64,000 bases of DNA from Acinetobacter sp. WCHAc010034 (GCF_001696615.3 NZ_CP032279.1:3566638-3630637), one strand, 5' to 3'; shown: positions 53,200-63,610, numbered from the stretch's first letter. Translations and numbers: made by a program. Notes: generated by a model from the letters alone, not told the origin.

Positions 53200-54738
53200 T
53201 TACTTTAAGAAGCGCTGATAGCCCAGATTGTTGGTAATTTCCGCATAAGGGTAAGTAATGCTTTCCAGTGTTTCCACTAAGCCGTCCGGGTTCTGCTTGG
53301 CATCCGTAGCTTCCATGCCGACCAGAACGCGGCCTTCGGCAGCGCCGTGGTTGCGGTAATGGAACAGGGTAATGTTGTGCGTCGGGCCAAGGCGTTCTAG
53401 GAAAGTCAAAAGCGCGCCCGGGCGTTCAGGAAACTCCACGCGGAACAGGCGCTCATTTTCAATATCTGCATGGCCGCCAATCAGATAGCGGATGTGCAGT
53501 TTCGCCACTTCATCATCAGACAGGTCATCAACGTCATACTGGAATTTTAGCGTTTCATAAATTTCCTGACGCTCTTTTTCACCGTTTTTCAGGCTGATGC
53601 CGACAAAAACTTGAGCTGCGCTGGAATTGCTGGCGCGGTAGTTGAATTCTGTAATGTTGCGGCCTTGAAGGGCGCGGCAGAAATGCAGGAACGAGCCTTT
53701 TTCTTCCGGAATGGTGACGGCAAAAATCGCTTCTTTGTGTTCGCCTAGTTCTGTGCGTTCGGCAATGTAGCGCAGGCGGTCAAAGTTCATGTTGGCGCCG
53801 CAGACAATTGACACCATGTTTTTGCCTTGAAGCTGATGCGCTTCAACATATTTCTTGATGCCGGCCAAAGCCATTGCGCCAGACGGCTCAACAATGCTGC
53901 GGCATTCATCAAAGGTGTCTTTAATGGCTGCGCAGACTTCATCGGTATTGACCAGAACAACTTCAGGCTCAACAATCGGGCCGGAATTGTCAGACTTCTG
54001 CAGCTGAATCACTTCAAACGGCTTTGCGCCAATCTGCGCGACCGCGGTGCCGTCAGCAAATAAGCCGACTTGCGGCAGAATAACGCGCTCGCCGGCTTCT
54101 AAGGCTGCTTTTAGGCAGGCAGATTCATCATATTCAACTGGAATGACTTTGACGTGCGGCGCAACATCGCCTAAATAGGCCGCTACGCCGGCAATCAGGC
54201 CGCCGCCGCCGACTGCGACAAAGACGTATTCGACATCGCGCCATTGGCGCAGAATTTCATTGGCGATGGTGCCTTGGCCGGCCATCACCAATTCATCATC
54301 GTATGGCGGAATAAAAGTCATGCCTTCATCCTGCGCGCGCTGAATGGCGTATTTGTTGGCGACATCAAAGGAGTCGCCGTGCAGCACAACTTCACCGCCC
54401 AGGCGCTTGGCGGCCTGAACTTTAATGTCTGGCGTGGTTTTTGGCATGACAATAATGGCGCGGATGCCTAGCTTTTGACCGGATAAAGCCACGCCCTGAG
54501 CATGGTTGCCTGCAGAAGCCGTAATCACGCCGCGTTCCAGCTGAGATTTCGGCAGCTGGCTGATGCGGTTATAGGCGCCGCGCAATTTGAAGGAAAACAC
54601 CGGCTGCAGGTCTTCGCGTTTAAAGCGAATGTTATTATTTAGTTTTTCACTAATTCGTGGCGCTGCTTCGAGTGGAGTTTCGATTGCAACGTCATAGACC
54701 GTTGCCTGTAATATTTGTCGAACCAAACGAGACAGCAT
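53200..54738 (-). CDS. ilvA: Threonine ammonia-lyase, biosynthetic
   Basis: 512 residues, like E. coli IlvA (514). The pyridoxal-phosphate Lys lies in SFKLRGAYNRIS (about residue 50) and the phosphate loop in GGGGLIAGVAAYL. Two ACT-like regulatory domains follow (about 325-510), which in E. coli bind isoleucine and valine. It deaminates threonine to 2-oxobutanoate, the first step of isoleucine synthesis. The last ~42 codons recur, decayed, at 51142-51268. Confidence 0.95.
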   Translation of the reverse strand: MLSRLVRQILQATVYDVAIETPLEAAPRISEKLNNNIRFKREDLQPVFSFKLRGAYNRISQLPKSQLERGVITASAGNHAQGVALSGQKLGIRAIIVMPKTTPDIKVQAAKRLGGEVVLHGDSFDVANKYAIQRAQDEGMTFIPPYDDELVMAGQGTIANEILRQWRDVEYVFVAVGGGGLIAGVAAYLGDVAPHVKVIPVEYDESACLKAALEAGERVILPQVGLFADGTAVAQIGAKPFEVIQLQKSDNSGPIVEPEVVLVNTDEVCAAIKDTFDECRSIVEPSGAMALAGIKKYVEAHQLQGKNMVSIVCGANMNFDRLRYIAERTELGEHKEAIFAVTIPEEKGSFLHFCRALQGRNITEFNYRASNSSAAQVFVGISLKNGEKERQEIYETLKFQYDVDDLSDDEVAKLHIRYLIGGHADIENERLFRVEFPERPGALLTFLERLGPTHNITLFHYRNHGAAEGRVLVGMEATDAKQNPDGLVETLESITYPYAEITNNLGYQRFLK

Positions 54739-54845
54739 GTTAATTTTCCATCTAACAGTTTAAAATAAGCGTTCATTGTAACAAACCCCTGTACATTTGG
54801 GCTGCAAAATCAGCAGCAAATGTCAAAAAATAGTTGAGCCAAGTT

Positions 54846-55517
54846 ATGAGTCTGTATGCGACCCAAGATGAAAAGAAACAAGCTGCCGCGAAAGCTGCTT
54901 TAAAGCATTTGCCAAAGGGCGGTATTTTGGGTGTAGGTACAGGAAGTACAGTAAACTTCCTCATTGAATTGTTGCCGGAACTGCAATTAGAGGCTGCTGT
55001 GGCCAGCTCTGAAGCGACTGCGCAGCGCCTGAAAAAGCTCGGCATTGAAGTGGTTGACATGAACCATGTTGGCGGCTTGGATGCCTATGTGGATGGCGCT
55101 GATGAAATTGACCGCCACATGCACATGATTAAGGGCGGCGGCGCGGCGTTGACTCGTGAAAAAATTGTGGCTTCTATTGCCAAAAAGTTTGTCTGCATTG
55201 TTGATGATTCAAAATGGGTTGGGCAGCTGGGCCGCGAGTTTCCGCTTCCTGTTGAAGTAATTCCAATGGCGCGTTCTGCTGTTGCGCGCAAAATTGTGGC
55301 GCTGGGCGGTGACCCAGTATACCGCGAAGGCGTGGTGACCGATAACGGCAACGTTATTCTGGATGTGCACAACCTGAATATCCTCAATGCGCTGGAGCTT
55401 GAAAAAACTCTGAATGATATTCCTGGCGTAGTCTGCAACGGCATTTTCGCAATCAATAAAGCGGATATTGCGATTGTTGCAACAGACAGCGGCATTGAAG
55501 AACGCACTGCGGTTTAA
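54846..55517 (+). CDS. rpiA: Ribose-5-phosphate isomerase A
   Basis: 223 residues from the ATG at 54846 ([11 protein letters not shown]), which matches the family start; an upstream in-frame start adds four residues. RpiA motifs are [15 protein letters not shown] (about 29-43), the [24 protein letters not shown] stretch (in parts, about 80-103) with its catalytic Asp and Glu and substrate Lys. It interconverts ribose-5- and ribulose-5-phosphate. Divergent from ilvA, as is common in related bacteria. Confidence 0.95.
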   Translation: MSLYATQDEKKQAAAKAALKHLPKGGILGVGTGSTVNFLIELLPELQLEAAVASSEATAQRLKKLGIEVVDMNHVGGLDAYVDGADEIDRHMHMIKGGGAALTREKIVASIAKKFVCIVDDSKWVGQLGREFPLPVEVIPMARSAVARKIVALGGDPVYREGVVTDNGNVILDVHNLNILNALELEKTLNDIPGVVCNGIFAINKADIAIVATDSGIEERTAV

Positions 55518-55609
55518 AAATTCTCCCCATGTGCAACATATTGCTCACCTTTGAAAAAAGGAGGGGCAAGAGCTAATGTTGAGCATTTAAGCATAATTGC
55601 TGATTGATA

Positions 55610-55716
55610 AATCTCCCCTAACCCCTTTTTGACAAAGAGGGGAACACCCTTGAATTCAATACAGTATTGAATTGCGAAACGCTCCCTCCTTTGAAAAAGG
55701 AGGGTTGGGGAGGATT
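55610..55716. repeat. Palindromic intergenic repeat (long form)
   Basis: Outer arms AATCTCCCCTAACCC (55610-55624) and GGGTTGGGGAGGATT (55702-55716) are near-complementary. Between them lie three hairpins: CCCCTTTTTGACAAAGAGGGG (start 55622), an AT-rich dyad around 55652-55671 and one with arms CCCTCCTTT/AAAGGAGGG (55684-55704). A further partial unit with GGAGGGG lies at 55540-55566. The same design, shorter, is at 7406-7475. Confidence 0.78.
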
Positions 55717-55846
55717 AAAAGTGCTTAACTGACTGTCACTAGGGAAAAGAGCCCCTTTATACCTTGCGCCAAATGTTGAAGCAGCGCTTTAACATTTGCT
55801 CAGGGTTTGGGGCGATTAAATGATCCAAATAAAATTTAAAAAATAA

Positions 55847-56527
55847 ATGACCCAAACGTTGCCAGAAATCCAAATTACCCAGCATGCGCGTGCGACACGG
55901 TTGCGCCTTCGTGTTGAACCGGCGCAAATCCGTTTGACAGTGCCCAAATTTTGCACCAAACGGCAAATTCAGGACTTTTTAAATCAATCCGAGCAATGGA
56001 TGATTGAAACTTGGCAAAAGCAGCAGGAAAAAATCAGCAGCATAGACCGGACTTTGCCGGCAGAACTTCAATTATTCAATCTTTGTAAGCCCATTCAAAT
56101 CCAATACCAGACACAAAAGAACTCTTATATTTTAGATGCGCAAAATCATCAGCTGTTGATCAGTGACCGTCAGCCTGAAAGCTATTTAAAATCTTTTGTA
56201 ATTGCCTATGCCAAGCAGCATTTGCCTGAGTATTTGCAGCAGTTAAGCCGGCAAATAGGCCTGCCTTATGGGCAATGCGCCATCCGCCAGCCGAAAACCC
56301 GCTGGGGCAGCTGTTCCGCACGGCATGACATTATGCTGAACAGCGGCTTGGCGCTGTTTCCTGAGGCGGTTGCGCGTTATGTCTGCGTGCATGAATTGGC
56401 GCACACCCGCCATTTTGATCATAGCCCCAGCTTTTGGGCAGAAGTCGCTAAGCACGATGCCGATTATAAAAACCACCGCAAGCAGCTAAAAAGCGCAGCA
56501 ATGCCGTGGTGGTGGCTGGCGGCCTAG
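55847..56527 (+). CDS. YgjP-like zinc metallohydrolase (DUF45, M48-related)
   Basis: 226 residues with the zinc motif HELAH (VCVHELAHTRHFDHSP, about residues 180-195) and the upstream KTRWGSCS block (about 153-160), both characteristic of YgjP/SprT-like metallohydrolases. The N-terminal part is a beta-rich domain typical of DUF45. YgjP has been linked to UTP metabolism in E. coli by some authors, but its role here is unknown. It follows a repeat-rich 330-base stretch after rpiA. Confidence 0.88.
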   Translation: MTQTLPEIQITQHARATRLRLRVEPAQIRLTVPKFCTKRQIQDFLNQSEQWMIETWQKQQEKISSIDRTLPAELQLFNLCKPIQIQYQTQKNSYILDAQNHQLLISDRQPESYLKSFVIAYAKQHLPEYLQQLSRQIGLPYGQCAIRQPKTRWGSCSARHDIMLNSGLALFPEAVARYVCVHELAHTRHFDHSPSFWAEVAKHDADYKNHRKQLKSAAMPWWWLAA

Positions 56528-57041
56528 CGCATGCATGAAGGCTGGCTCTGACTGAAGAATAAGGCAGCAGATTTAATATGCAGCTTAGATCATCAGAAAC
56601 TTCTCTAAATAGCCTAAGCGGAAAATCTAACAAGATGCTTTAACTGTTTTTAAAAGCTTTTTCTTTAAATTTTAATCGGCGAATCAGGGCTGGTTGGGGC
56701 ATCATTTTGCAGTTTTAGGGCTAAAAAGGCTTAGCAGCAGGGATGCTTTATTTGTGATTTTGTTTACTTATTCTAAATAAAATGCGCCACAATGCAGAAA
56801 AAGTGCGGCCAGTTGCTTAGCCTTAATAAATGAACCCGCAGACTTTTAAGATAATCAGCAGGGTAATTGCGTTCAAATAAGAGTTGATTTTATCGTTTTA
56901 TGATGGATTAAAATAAAATGCATATTGAATTTGAGCAGATCTGCAGTAAAAAATAATGTTCATCTGCAGTTTGTTTATTGATAAAATCTAAAAAATTGAT
57001 TTATTATTGAGCAAAATAACGATGCGGTTTTTATTCATTCC
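56528..57041. other. Long AT-rich intergenic region
   Basis: About 510 bases without a gene I can support. A dyad with CTGCAG copies at about 56940-56980 is AT-rich and could mark the promoter of the diguanylate cyclase or a small RNA, but no clear terminator supports an RNA gene. Confidence 0.35.
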
Positions 57042-58184
57042 GTGAATTTGCCAGATTCCCAATATTTTCTCCTGGTTGTTCCTAGTTGCCTAATTTTAAT
57101 TGGCTGTGTATTTATTGCCGGGCGTTTTCTTTTCCGCGCGCCGCGTTTTCTGTTCTGGATTGGAATCGGCTATATTTTGCCCTCCCTGGCTTTGGGTATG
57201 CAAAGCCTGATGACCAATACGCAAATGACCATGACCTCGCCCTGGGTCGGCATTTTATATCTTGGCGGCGCTTGGGCTATTGCGCATGGCATGGCGCTTA
57301 AGACCAAATCAAAAAACTATGCGCTGATTTGTTTTGCATTAGCAGCATGGGGCATTTTCATCCTGAGCTATTTCTCTTATGTCAATGAGCAGCTTTGGCT
57401 GCGAATGCTGACCATCAACTTTGTTACCGTCTGCCTTGAAGCCATGGTGCTTCCCGCTGTGTATGCTTATTTCAAGCGCTCGCAAATTTTGAATAAAATA
57501 TTGTGCATCAGCTATTTTGTTATGGTGCTTTATACGGCGCTGCGGGCCGCGGCGATTCTGCTGTATTTACGCAATGTAGACACCATGATGCTGTCCGCCT
57601 CTAAATGGTGGATGATGATGCTGGCGGCAAGCATTCTGCTGAGCATCTGGTTTGCAATTATGATCGCGGCGACAACCGTCAAAGAACTTTTTGTCACCTT
57701 AAATGATGAGCGCTACAGGGATGTGCTGACCGGACTGTATAACCGGAGGGGCTTTTTCGAAAAAGTTAAGGCGCTGCGCATCAATAAAAACTCCGGCAAC
57801 TTTTATATCGTCATGTGCGATATTGACCATTTTAAAAGCATTAACGACACGTGGGGCCATGTGGCTGGAGATAAAATTCTGCGCTCAGTGGCAAAAGCGC
57901 TGAAGGACGGCATGCGCCAGCATGATGTGATTGCGCGCTTTGGCGGCGAGGAGTTTATTTTGCTGATGCGGTGCCCGGATCATTTGGCAGCTTTTAAGCT
58001 GGCTGACCGCGTCCGCGGTGAAATTGCGCAGCAGGCTTATACGCTGCATAAGGTCCACGTTACCGTCAGCTTCGGCATGGCTGCTGTTGAAGACAATATG
58101 CACCTGATGCATGCACTGGAGCTGGCCGATAAGCATCTTTACAATGCCAAGAAAAATGGCCGCAACCGGGTGTGCTGCGCTTAA
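57042..58184 (+). CDS. Membrane-bound diguanylate cyclase (GGDEF)
   Basis: 380 residues beginning with GTG at 57042. The N-terminal ~215 residues hold about seven hydrophobic helices, a membrane sensor of unknown ligand. The C-terminal GGDEF domain (about 225-375) has CDIDHFKSINDTWGH, the active-site loop GGEEF, and an RxxD inhibitory site (RQHD) five residues ahead of it. It makes cyclic di-GMP from two GTP and is probably feedback-inhibited by it. No EAL phosphodiesterase domain is fused. A single gene. Confidence 0.93.
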   Translation: MNLPDSQYFLLVVPSCLILIGCVFIAGRFLFRAPRFLFWIGIGYILPSLALGMQSLMTNTQMTMTSPWVGILYLGGAWAIAHGMALKTKSKNYALICFALAAWGIFILSYFSYVNEQLWLRMLTINFVTVCLEAMVLPAVYAYFKRSQILNKILCISYFVMVLYTALRAAAILLYLRNVDTMMLSASKWWMMMLAASILLSIWFAIMIAATTVKELFVTLNDERYRDVLTGLYNRRGFFEKVKALRINKNSGNFYIVMCDIDHFKSINDTWGHVAGDKILRSVAKALKDGMRQHDVIARFGGEEFILLMRCPDHLAAFKLADRVRGEIAQQAYTLHKVHVTVSFGMAAVEDNMHLMHALELADKHLYNAKKNGRNRVCCA

Positions 58185-58493
58185 CGGGCCAGTCCGGCAT
58201 GCAGTGCAGGCATTCCATCTTGTTTTTAAGCCAGCGCTGCTATTCTGCATGCCCGAAAAAAGCCTGCTGCCGGGTTCCTCAAGCCGGCTGAACGCGGCGC
58301 ACTGTGAATTTACTTGCATCGGCAGATCTATTCAGCTTGATCAATGACTTACTGTTGTCATGGATCACAGTTTCAGTGCGGCGTAAAAACAGCATAAAAA
58401 GCATTTAATCCAACTAAAACGGTTCAGAAAAGCGGAAGTTCCTGTCATACTGTGCAGTCAACAAATGGGCGCTTTTGAATTGAGGTAATGAAC
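58185..58493. other. Intergenic region before argC
   Basis: About 310 bases with no gene that I can support; short frames on both strands lack ribosome sites. It should contain the argC promoter, possibly with an ArgR site, but I could not identify ARG boxes with confidence. Confidence 0.35.
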
Positions 58494-59543
58494 GTGATTT
58501 CAGTAGGTATTGTCGGCGGTACAGGTTATACAGGCGTTGAATTGCTGCGCATTTTGCTGCGGCACCCAAATGCAGAAGTAAAAGTGCTGACTTCACGTAC
58601 CGAAAACGGGCGCCGTGTCGATGATATGTTTCCGAGCCTGCGCGGTCATACCGACCTTAAATATTCAGATTTGAACATTGAAGAATTGAAGCAGTGCGAT
58701 GCGGTATTTTTTGCAACGCCGCACGGCGTTGCCATGAAGCATGCTGAAGAGCTGATCGCTGCCAATGCCAAAGTGATTGATTTGGCTGCTGACTTCCGCC
58801 TGCAGGACTTAGCGCAGTTTGAAAAATGGTACGGCATGCAACATGCCTGCCCAGACGTATTAAAGGCTTCAGTGTACGGCCTATCCGAATTGAACCGCGA
58901 GCAGATCAAGCAGGCCAGCGTGATTGGCAACCCGGGCTGCTACCCGACGACGGTGCAGCTGGGCTTGGCGCCGGTATTAAAGGCGGCTGAAGCATTAGTG
59001 AAACCTGAAAGCATTATTATTGATGCAAAATCCGGGGTTTCCGGCGCAGGCCGCAAAGCCAGCTTAGGCATGATTTATTCTGAAAATGCTGATAACTTCA
59101 AAGCCTATGGCGTCGCGGGCCACCGCCACCATCCTGAGATTGTTGAAGCGCTGGAAAATATTTCAGGGCAAAAAGGCGTGTTTGACCAGATTCTGTTTGT
59201 GCCGCATCTGGTGCCGATGATCCGCGGCATGCTCAGCACTATCTATATTGATTTAACGGATGCCGGTGCGGAAGCGGATTTGCAGTCCCTGTACGAGCAG
59301 TTCTATGCCAATGAGCAGTTTGTTGATGTGATGCCTGCCGGCAGTTCGCCGGAAACACGTTCTGTGCGCGGCGCTAATCAATTACGCATTGCCTTGTACA
59401 AGCCGCAGCCGAAAAAACTGGTTATTTTGGCGGCGCAGGACAACTTGGTGAAAGGCGCCGCCGGCCAGGCGGTGCAGAATATGAACCTGATGTTCGGCGT
59501 GGCGGAAAATGCCGGGCTTCAGGGCATTGGCCTATTACCATAA
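58494..59543 (+). CDS. argC: N-acetyl-gamma-glutamyl-phosphate reductase
   Basis: 349 residues from a GTG at 58494, which lies 8 bases after GAGG (58482-58485); an ATG two codons earlier is only 2 bases from that site and is less likely. Motifs are the nucleotide loop [16 protein letters not shown], the catalytic Cys in [15 protein letters not shown], and HRHHPEI with its His. It makes N-acetylglutamate semialdehyde in arginine synthesis. It has its own terminator and no other arg gene next to it. Confidence 0.95.
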   Translation: MISVGIVGGTGYTGVELLRILLRHPNAEVKVLTSRTENGRRVDDMFPSLRGHTDLKYSDLNIEELKQCDAVFFATPHGVAMKHAEELIAANAKVIDLAADFRLQDLAQFEKWYGMQHACPDVLKASVYGLSELNREQIKQASVIGNPGCYPTTVQLGLAPVLKAAEALVKPESIIIDAKSGVSGAGRKASLGMIYSENADNFKAYGVAGHRHHPEIVEALENISGQKGVFDQILFVPHLVPMIRGMLSTIYIDLTDAGAEADLQSLYEQFYANEQFVDVMPAGSSPETRSVRGANQLRIALYKPQPKKLVILAAQDNLVKGAAGQAVQNMNLMFGVAENAGLQGIGLLP

Positions 59544-59561
59544 GAAACCTATTAAAGCTTC

Positions 59562-59596
59562 ACACACATTTAAATTTCGATTTAAATGTGTGTTTT
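59562..59596 (+). terminator. Rho-independent terminator of argC
   Basis: A perfect 14-bp stem (59562-59575 with 59580-59593), TTCG tetraloop and TTTT, 18 bases after the argC stop codon. Confidence 0.92.
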
Positions 59597-59621
59597 GAAT
59601 AAATCAAAATAAGAGATGACG

Positions 59622-60374
59622 ATGCAGAATTCAGACTCAAATATCACGCCGCAGCAAGATGCCGGCGGAAAAAAGCCGTTTATGCAAACCAATCTGCCTT
59701 TGGCGATTGGCGCTGCGGTTTTGATCTTGAGCAGCGGCCTGCTGGGTTACACGGTTGGACACCGCCAAGGCTTGACGGTTGTCGGCTATGACGCTGATGC
59801 CGAACAGCTGGTTGAAGTTGTGAAAAAGCAGAAATCTGAACTGGCTGTGCTGAACAAAAGTTTAAACGCTGCGGTTCAGGAGCGTGACCTTGCTGTCAGC
59901 AATGCCAATGACCTGTATCTGGCGGTGAATAAGTCGCGCGATGCGCAGGAACAGGCGGAGAGCCTTGGCGTCCTGTACCGTGAAGTGCTGCGCCAGCGCG
60001 GCGGCGTCGCCTTGGCGGTGCAGCATATTGCGGTGAAGCCATTGCCTGACAATGCCTTTGAATATCAGCTGGATCTGATGCAAGTCAGCCCAGGCAAAAG
60101 CCGCGCGGCCGGAAGCACTGAACTGCGCCTGATTAAAGGCACAGAAGTTCTGACGGTTCCGATGGAAGACAATAACTTCAATTTTGAAAATAATGAACGC
60201 CTGACAGGCCGCTGGACTATGCCGAAAGGCTTCAGCCCGGACTTTATTGAAGTGCGTTTAAACGGTTCTGGAAAACAGGTGATCCGCCGCTTCAGCTGGT
60301 CTAAAGGGCAGCCGGTAAAAAATCAATCCGCTTTCCTTTCAGAAATTCCGCAAACTGAAGCCAACACCAACTGA
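59622..60374 (+). CDS. Uncharacterised membrane-anchored coiled-coil protein
   Basis: 250 residues from the ATG at 59622, preceded by AAGAG; an ATG two codons earlier is also possible. One membrane helix (about residues 22-45), then a coiled coil (about 60-125, VVKKQKSELAVLNKSLNAAV), then a beta-rich C-terminal domain (about 135-235) with conserved RWTMPKGFSPDFIEVRLNG. It resembles the DUF6776 family, held loosely. It probably projects into the periplasm. Function is unknown; clpS follows only 7 bases away, which suggests co-transcription. Confidence 0.7.
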   Translation: MQNSDSNITPQQDAGGKKPFMQTNLPLAIGAAVLILSSGLLGYTVGHRQGLTVVGYDADAEQLVEVVKKQKSELAVLNKSLNAAVQERDLAVSNANDLYLAVNKSRDAQEQAESLGVLYREVLRQRGGVALAVQHIAVKPLPDNAFEYQLDLMQVSPGKSRAAGSTELRLIKGTEVLTVPMEDNNFNFENNERLTGRWTMPKGFSPDFIEVRLNGSGKQVIRRFSWSKGQPVKNQSAFLSEIPQTEANTN

Positions 60375-60381
60375 AGTGTGA

Positions 60382-60810
60382 ATGAAATATCTTATGCGAA
60401 CCAATAAGCGTCAAATTAGTTTATCTGACATTAAAGACTCATTTTATCAAACTGGACTGGTAGATTGGCATATCAGCCCACGCTTAAGCGGTGAAACGCA
60501 TGAAGAGGGCGGCGATTCGGATACTGCAGTAATCGTTGCGCGTCCGGAACTTAAGCGCCCGCCTATGTATGCTGTCGTTTTAATGAACGATGACTACACA
60601 CCAATGGATTTTGTAATAGAAATTTTACAACAATACTTTGCAATGAATCTTGACCAAGCCACTCAAGTAATGCTAACTGTACATTATGAAGGAAAGGGTG
60701 TTGCCGGCGTTTATCCGCGGGACATTGCGGAAACTAAAGCAAACCAAGTCAATAATTACGCTCGGTCACAAAGTCATCCATTGCTTTGTCAGATTGAGCC
60801 CAAAGATTAA
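60382..60810 (+). CDS. clpS: ATP-dependent Clp protease adaptor ClpS, with long N-terminus
   Basis: 142 residues; the ClpS core covers about 58-142 with the N-degron pocket residues in [15 protein letters not shown] and [16 protein letters not shown]. coli ClpS has 106 residues, so the first ~36 residues here (with acidic [11 protein letters not shown]) are an extension unless a later unusual start is used; the only other ATG nearby removes four residues. ClpS delivers N-end-rule substrates to ClpA, whose gene follows after 9 bases. Confidence 0.92.
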   Translation: MKYLMRTNKRQISLSDIKDSFYQTGLVDWHISPRLSGETHEEGGDSDTAVIVARPELKRPPMYAVVLMNDDYTPMDFVIEILQQYFAMNLDQATQVMLTVHYEGKGVAGVYPRDIAETKANQVNNYARSQSHPLLCQIEPKD

Positions 60811-60819
60811 GGGGGTTGC

Positions 60820-63096
60820 ATGCTCAGTCGTCAATTAGAAGTATCATTACGTTTGGCTGTCAGCATGGCTCGTCAGAAGAGACATGAGTTCTTGACGGTA
60901 GAACATTTATTATTGGCTTTGCTCGACAACGACTCCGCTGTAAATGCATTGAAAGCCTGCGGCGCAGATATTATTGTGCTCCGCAAAGAGCTTGAAGAAT
61001 ATGTAGAACAGCATACCCCTAAGCTTGGCGAAAACAGCGACCAGGCGCCGCATCCTACAGAAAGTTTTGACCGCATCCTGCAGCGCGCAATTTTCCATGT
61101 GCAATCCAGTGGCAATGACCGCACAGTAGAAGGCGCAGATATTCTGGTTGCCATGTATTCTGAGCGCGACTCTTTTGCGGTATACCTGCTCAAGCGCCAT
61201 CAGATTAACCGGCTGACTTTGACGCAGTATCTTTCCCATGGCGCCCGCAAAGAAGAAGTGCAGCAGGAGGAAGAAATTGAAGAATTGGACGGTGAAACGG
61301 CATCTTCAGCAAATGCAGGGCCGCTGGAGCTGTATACATCCAATTTGAATGCGGAAGCGCAGAAAGGCAAAACCGACCCGCTGATTGGCCGTGAAAAGGA
61401 AATTGAGCGCACTGCGCAAATTCTATGCCGCCGCCGCAAAAACAATCCTTTGCTGGTCGGTGACCCGGGCGTGGGCAAAACTTCCATCGCAGAAGGCTTG
61501 GCATGGCTGATTGTTAATGGCAAAGCGCCGAAGCCTTTGGCCAATGCGGAAGTCTACAGTCTGGATATTGGCGCGCTGGTTGCCGGCACCAAATACCGCG
61601 GCGATTTTGAAAAGCGCCTGAAACAGCTGCTGAATGCCTTGAAAAAGAAACCTGAGGCCGTGCTGTTTATTGATGAAATTCACATGATTATTGGCGCTGG
61701 CTCCAGCATGGGCAGCACCATGGATGCGTCTAATTTAATCAAGCCGGCATTGGCGAATGGCTCTTTGCGCTGCATCGGCTCAACTACATTCCAAGAGTAC
61801 CGTCAGGTCTTTGAAAAAGATCATGCTTTATCGCGCCGTTTCCAGAAAATTGACGTGAATGAGCCGTCCATTTCAGAAACCATTGATATTCTCCGCGGCT
61901 TAAAATCGAAATTTGAAGAATTCCATCATGTGAAATATGATGATTTAGCGCTGGTTTCAGCGGTTGAACTGTCTGCGAAATTCATTAATGACCGCTTCCT
62001 GCCGGATAAAGCCATTGATGTAATTGATGAGGCAGGCGCGCAGCGCCGCTTGAAGGCCGAACAGGATGACACGGTCATTACTGTTGAAAATATTGAAGAT
62101 ATTGTATCGAAGATTGCCCGCATTCCGCCTAAAACCGTATCCAAAGATGACAAGTCTGTGCTTGAAAATCTTGAGCGCGATCTGAAGCGCGTAGTTTTTG
62201 GCCAGGATGAGGCGATTGAAGCTTTGGCGTCGGCGATTAAGCTTTCCCGCGCAGGCCTGAAATCTCCGGATAAGCCGGTGGGCAGCTTTGTTTTTGCCGG
62301 CCCGACAGGCGTGGGTAAAACAGAAGTGACTAAACAGCTGGCTAAATTGCTGGGTGTTGAGCTGGTGCGTTTCGATATGTCTGAATACATGGAGCGCCAT
62401 GCGGTATCGCGTTTAATCGGCGCGCCTCCGGGCTATGTCGGCTTCGATCAGGGCGGCTTGCTGACCGATGCAATTCATAAAAATCCGCACTGCGTTTTGC
62501 TGCTGGATGAAATTGAAAAAGCGCATCCGGATGTCTTTAACCTGCTGCTGCAGATTATGGATCACGGCTCATTGACTGACAACAACGGCCGCAAGTCTGA
62601 TTTCCGCAATGTGGTGCTGGTGCTGACCACCAATATTGGCGCAGAAAGCATTTCGCGCGTCAGCATTGGCTTTATGGAGCAGGACAACAGCAACGACAAT
62701 CAGGATGCGATGAAAAAAGCTTTCTCTCCGGAATTCCGCAACCGCCTGGATGGCGTGATTCAGTTCAAGGCATTGCCGACTACCGTGATTGAAAATGTGG
62801 TGGATAAATTCCTGACTGAGCTTCAGGCGCAGCTGGATGAGAAAAAAGTCATTCTGGAAGTGGATCAAAGCGCGCGTGAATGGATGGCCGAAAATGGCTA
62901 TGACCGCTTAATGGGCGCCCGTCCTATGCAGCGCCTGATTCAGGAGCATTTGAAAAAGCCGCTGGCGGAAATGATTTTATTCGGCGAGCTGGCGGAGCAT
63001 GGCGGCAATGTCGCAGTTTCCGTGAAGAAAGAAAACGGCCAAGCGGTCGGACTGAAACTGGAAGTGTTTGAAGACCAGACTGCAGAGCCGGCTTAA
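60820..63096 (+). CDS. clpA: Clp protease ATP-binding subunit ClpA
   Basis: 758 residues, the length of E. coli ClpA. An N-terminal ClpS-binding domain (about 1-145), first AAA+ module with Walker A GDPGVGKTSIAEGL and Walker B VLFIDEIHM, second with GPTGVGKTEVTKQL and VLLLDEIEKAHPD, and no ClpB middle domain. It unfolds proteins and feeds ClpP. AGGGGG precedes the ATG. The pair clpS-clpA is one operon. Confidence 0.97.
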   Translation: MLSRQLEVSLRLAVSMARQKRHEFLTVEHLLLALLDNDSAVNALKACGADIIVLRKELEEYVEQHTPKLGENSDQAPHPTESFDRILQRAIFHVQSSGNDRTVEGADILVAMYSERDSFAVYLLKRHQINRLTLTQYLSHGARKEEVQQEEEIEELDGETASSANAGPLELYTSNLNAEAQKGKTDPLIGREKEIERTAQILCRRRKNNPLLVGDPGVGKTSIAEGLAWLIVNGKAPKPLANAEVYSLDIGALVAGTKYRGDFEKRLKQLLNALKKKPEAVLFIDEIHMIIGAGSSMGSTMDASNLIKPALANGSLRCIGSTTFQEYRQVFEKDHALSRRFQKIDVNEPSISETIDILRGLKSKFEEFHHVKYDDLALVSAVELSAKFINDRFLPDKAIDVIDEAGAQRRLKAEQDDTVITVENIEDIVSKIARIPPKTVSKDDKSVLENLERDLKRVVFGQDEAIEALASAIKLSRAGLKSPDKPVGSFVFAGPTGVGKTEVTKQLAKLLGVELVRFDMSEYMERHAVSRLIGAPPGYVGFDQGGLLTDAIHKNPHCVLLLDEIEKAHPDVFNLLLQIMDHGSLTDNNGRKSDFRNVVLVLTTNIGAESISRVSIGFMEQDNSNDNQDAMKKAFSPEFRNRLDGVIQFKALPTTVIENVVDKFLTELQAQLDEKKVILEVDQSAREWMAENGYDRLMGARPMQRLIQEHLKKPLAEMILFGELAEHGGNVAVSVKKENGQAVGLKLEVFEDQTAEPA

Positions 63097-63115
63097 GCTG
63101 GAACTGCAGTACAGG

Positions 63116-63140
63116 AACCCGTGCCCGCACGGGTTTTTTA
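63116..63140 (+). terminator. Rho-independent terminator of clpA
   Basis: A perfect 9-bp stem AACCCGTGC/GCACGGGTT with a 2-base centre (63116-63135) followed by T-rich sequence. Confidence 0.92.
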
Positions 63141-63197
63141 TTTTAACTTTACCCGCATTTCCAGCAAGGAAAAGGGCAGCATCGTTTTAGAGAGATT

Positions 63198-63551
63198 ATG
63201 GATATTCAAATCGGCAAAGTGGCGGCGACTTTTGTTTTATTTCTGATTACCGCAGTAATGGAAATTTTAGGCTGCTATTTTCCGTATTTGATTTTGAATC
63301 AGGGCCGGTCCCCGTGGCTGTGGATTCCTGCAGCCTTGGCTTTGGGCGCGTTTGTCTGGCTGCTGACCTTGCATCCGGCAGCATCGGGCCGTATTTACGC
63401 CGCTTATGGCGGGATTTATATTTTTTCGGCGCTGATGTGGCTGCGTTTTGTCGATCAAGTTGCCTTAAGCCGCTGGGATCTGCTTGGCGGAGCAATTGTG
63501 CTGACTGGCGCAGCTTTGATTATTTTGCAGCCTCAAGGCCTGATCCGCTAA
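63198..63551 (+). CDS. YnfA/UPF0060-family membrane protein
   Basis: 117 residues with four hydrophobic helices, the size and look of the YnfA family ([34 protein letters not shown]). These small proteins resemble SMR-type multidrug transporters in fold and are thought to act as dimers in the inner membrane; their substrates are unknown in this case. AGAGAG precedes the ATG. It is a single gene with a terminator. Confidence 0.9.
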   Translation: MDIQIGKVAATFVLFLITAVMEILGCYFPYLILNQGRSPWLWIPAALALGAFVWLLTLHPAASGRIYAAYGGIYIFSALMWLRFVDQVALSRWDLLGGAIVLTGAALIILQPQGLIR

Positions 63552-63574
63552 TTCAATGAATGCTATTTGCCGGT

Positions 63575-63610
63575 AAAAGCTCCGAATGTGGCCGCACCCG
63601 GGGCTTTTTT
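63575..63610. terminator. Bidirectional terminator between the YnfA-type gene and the edge gene
   Basis: A stem AAAAGCTCC with GGGGCTTTT (63575-63583 with 63600-63608, one G-T pair) and T-run lies between two convergent genes. Confidence 0.75.
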
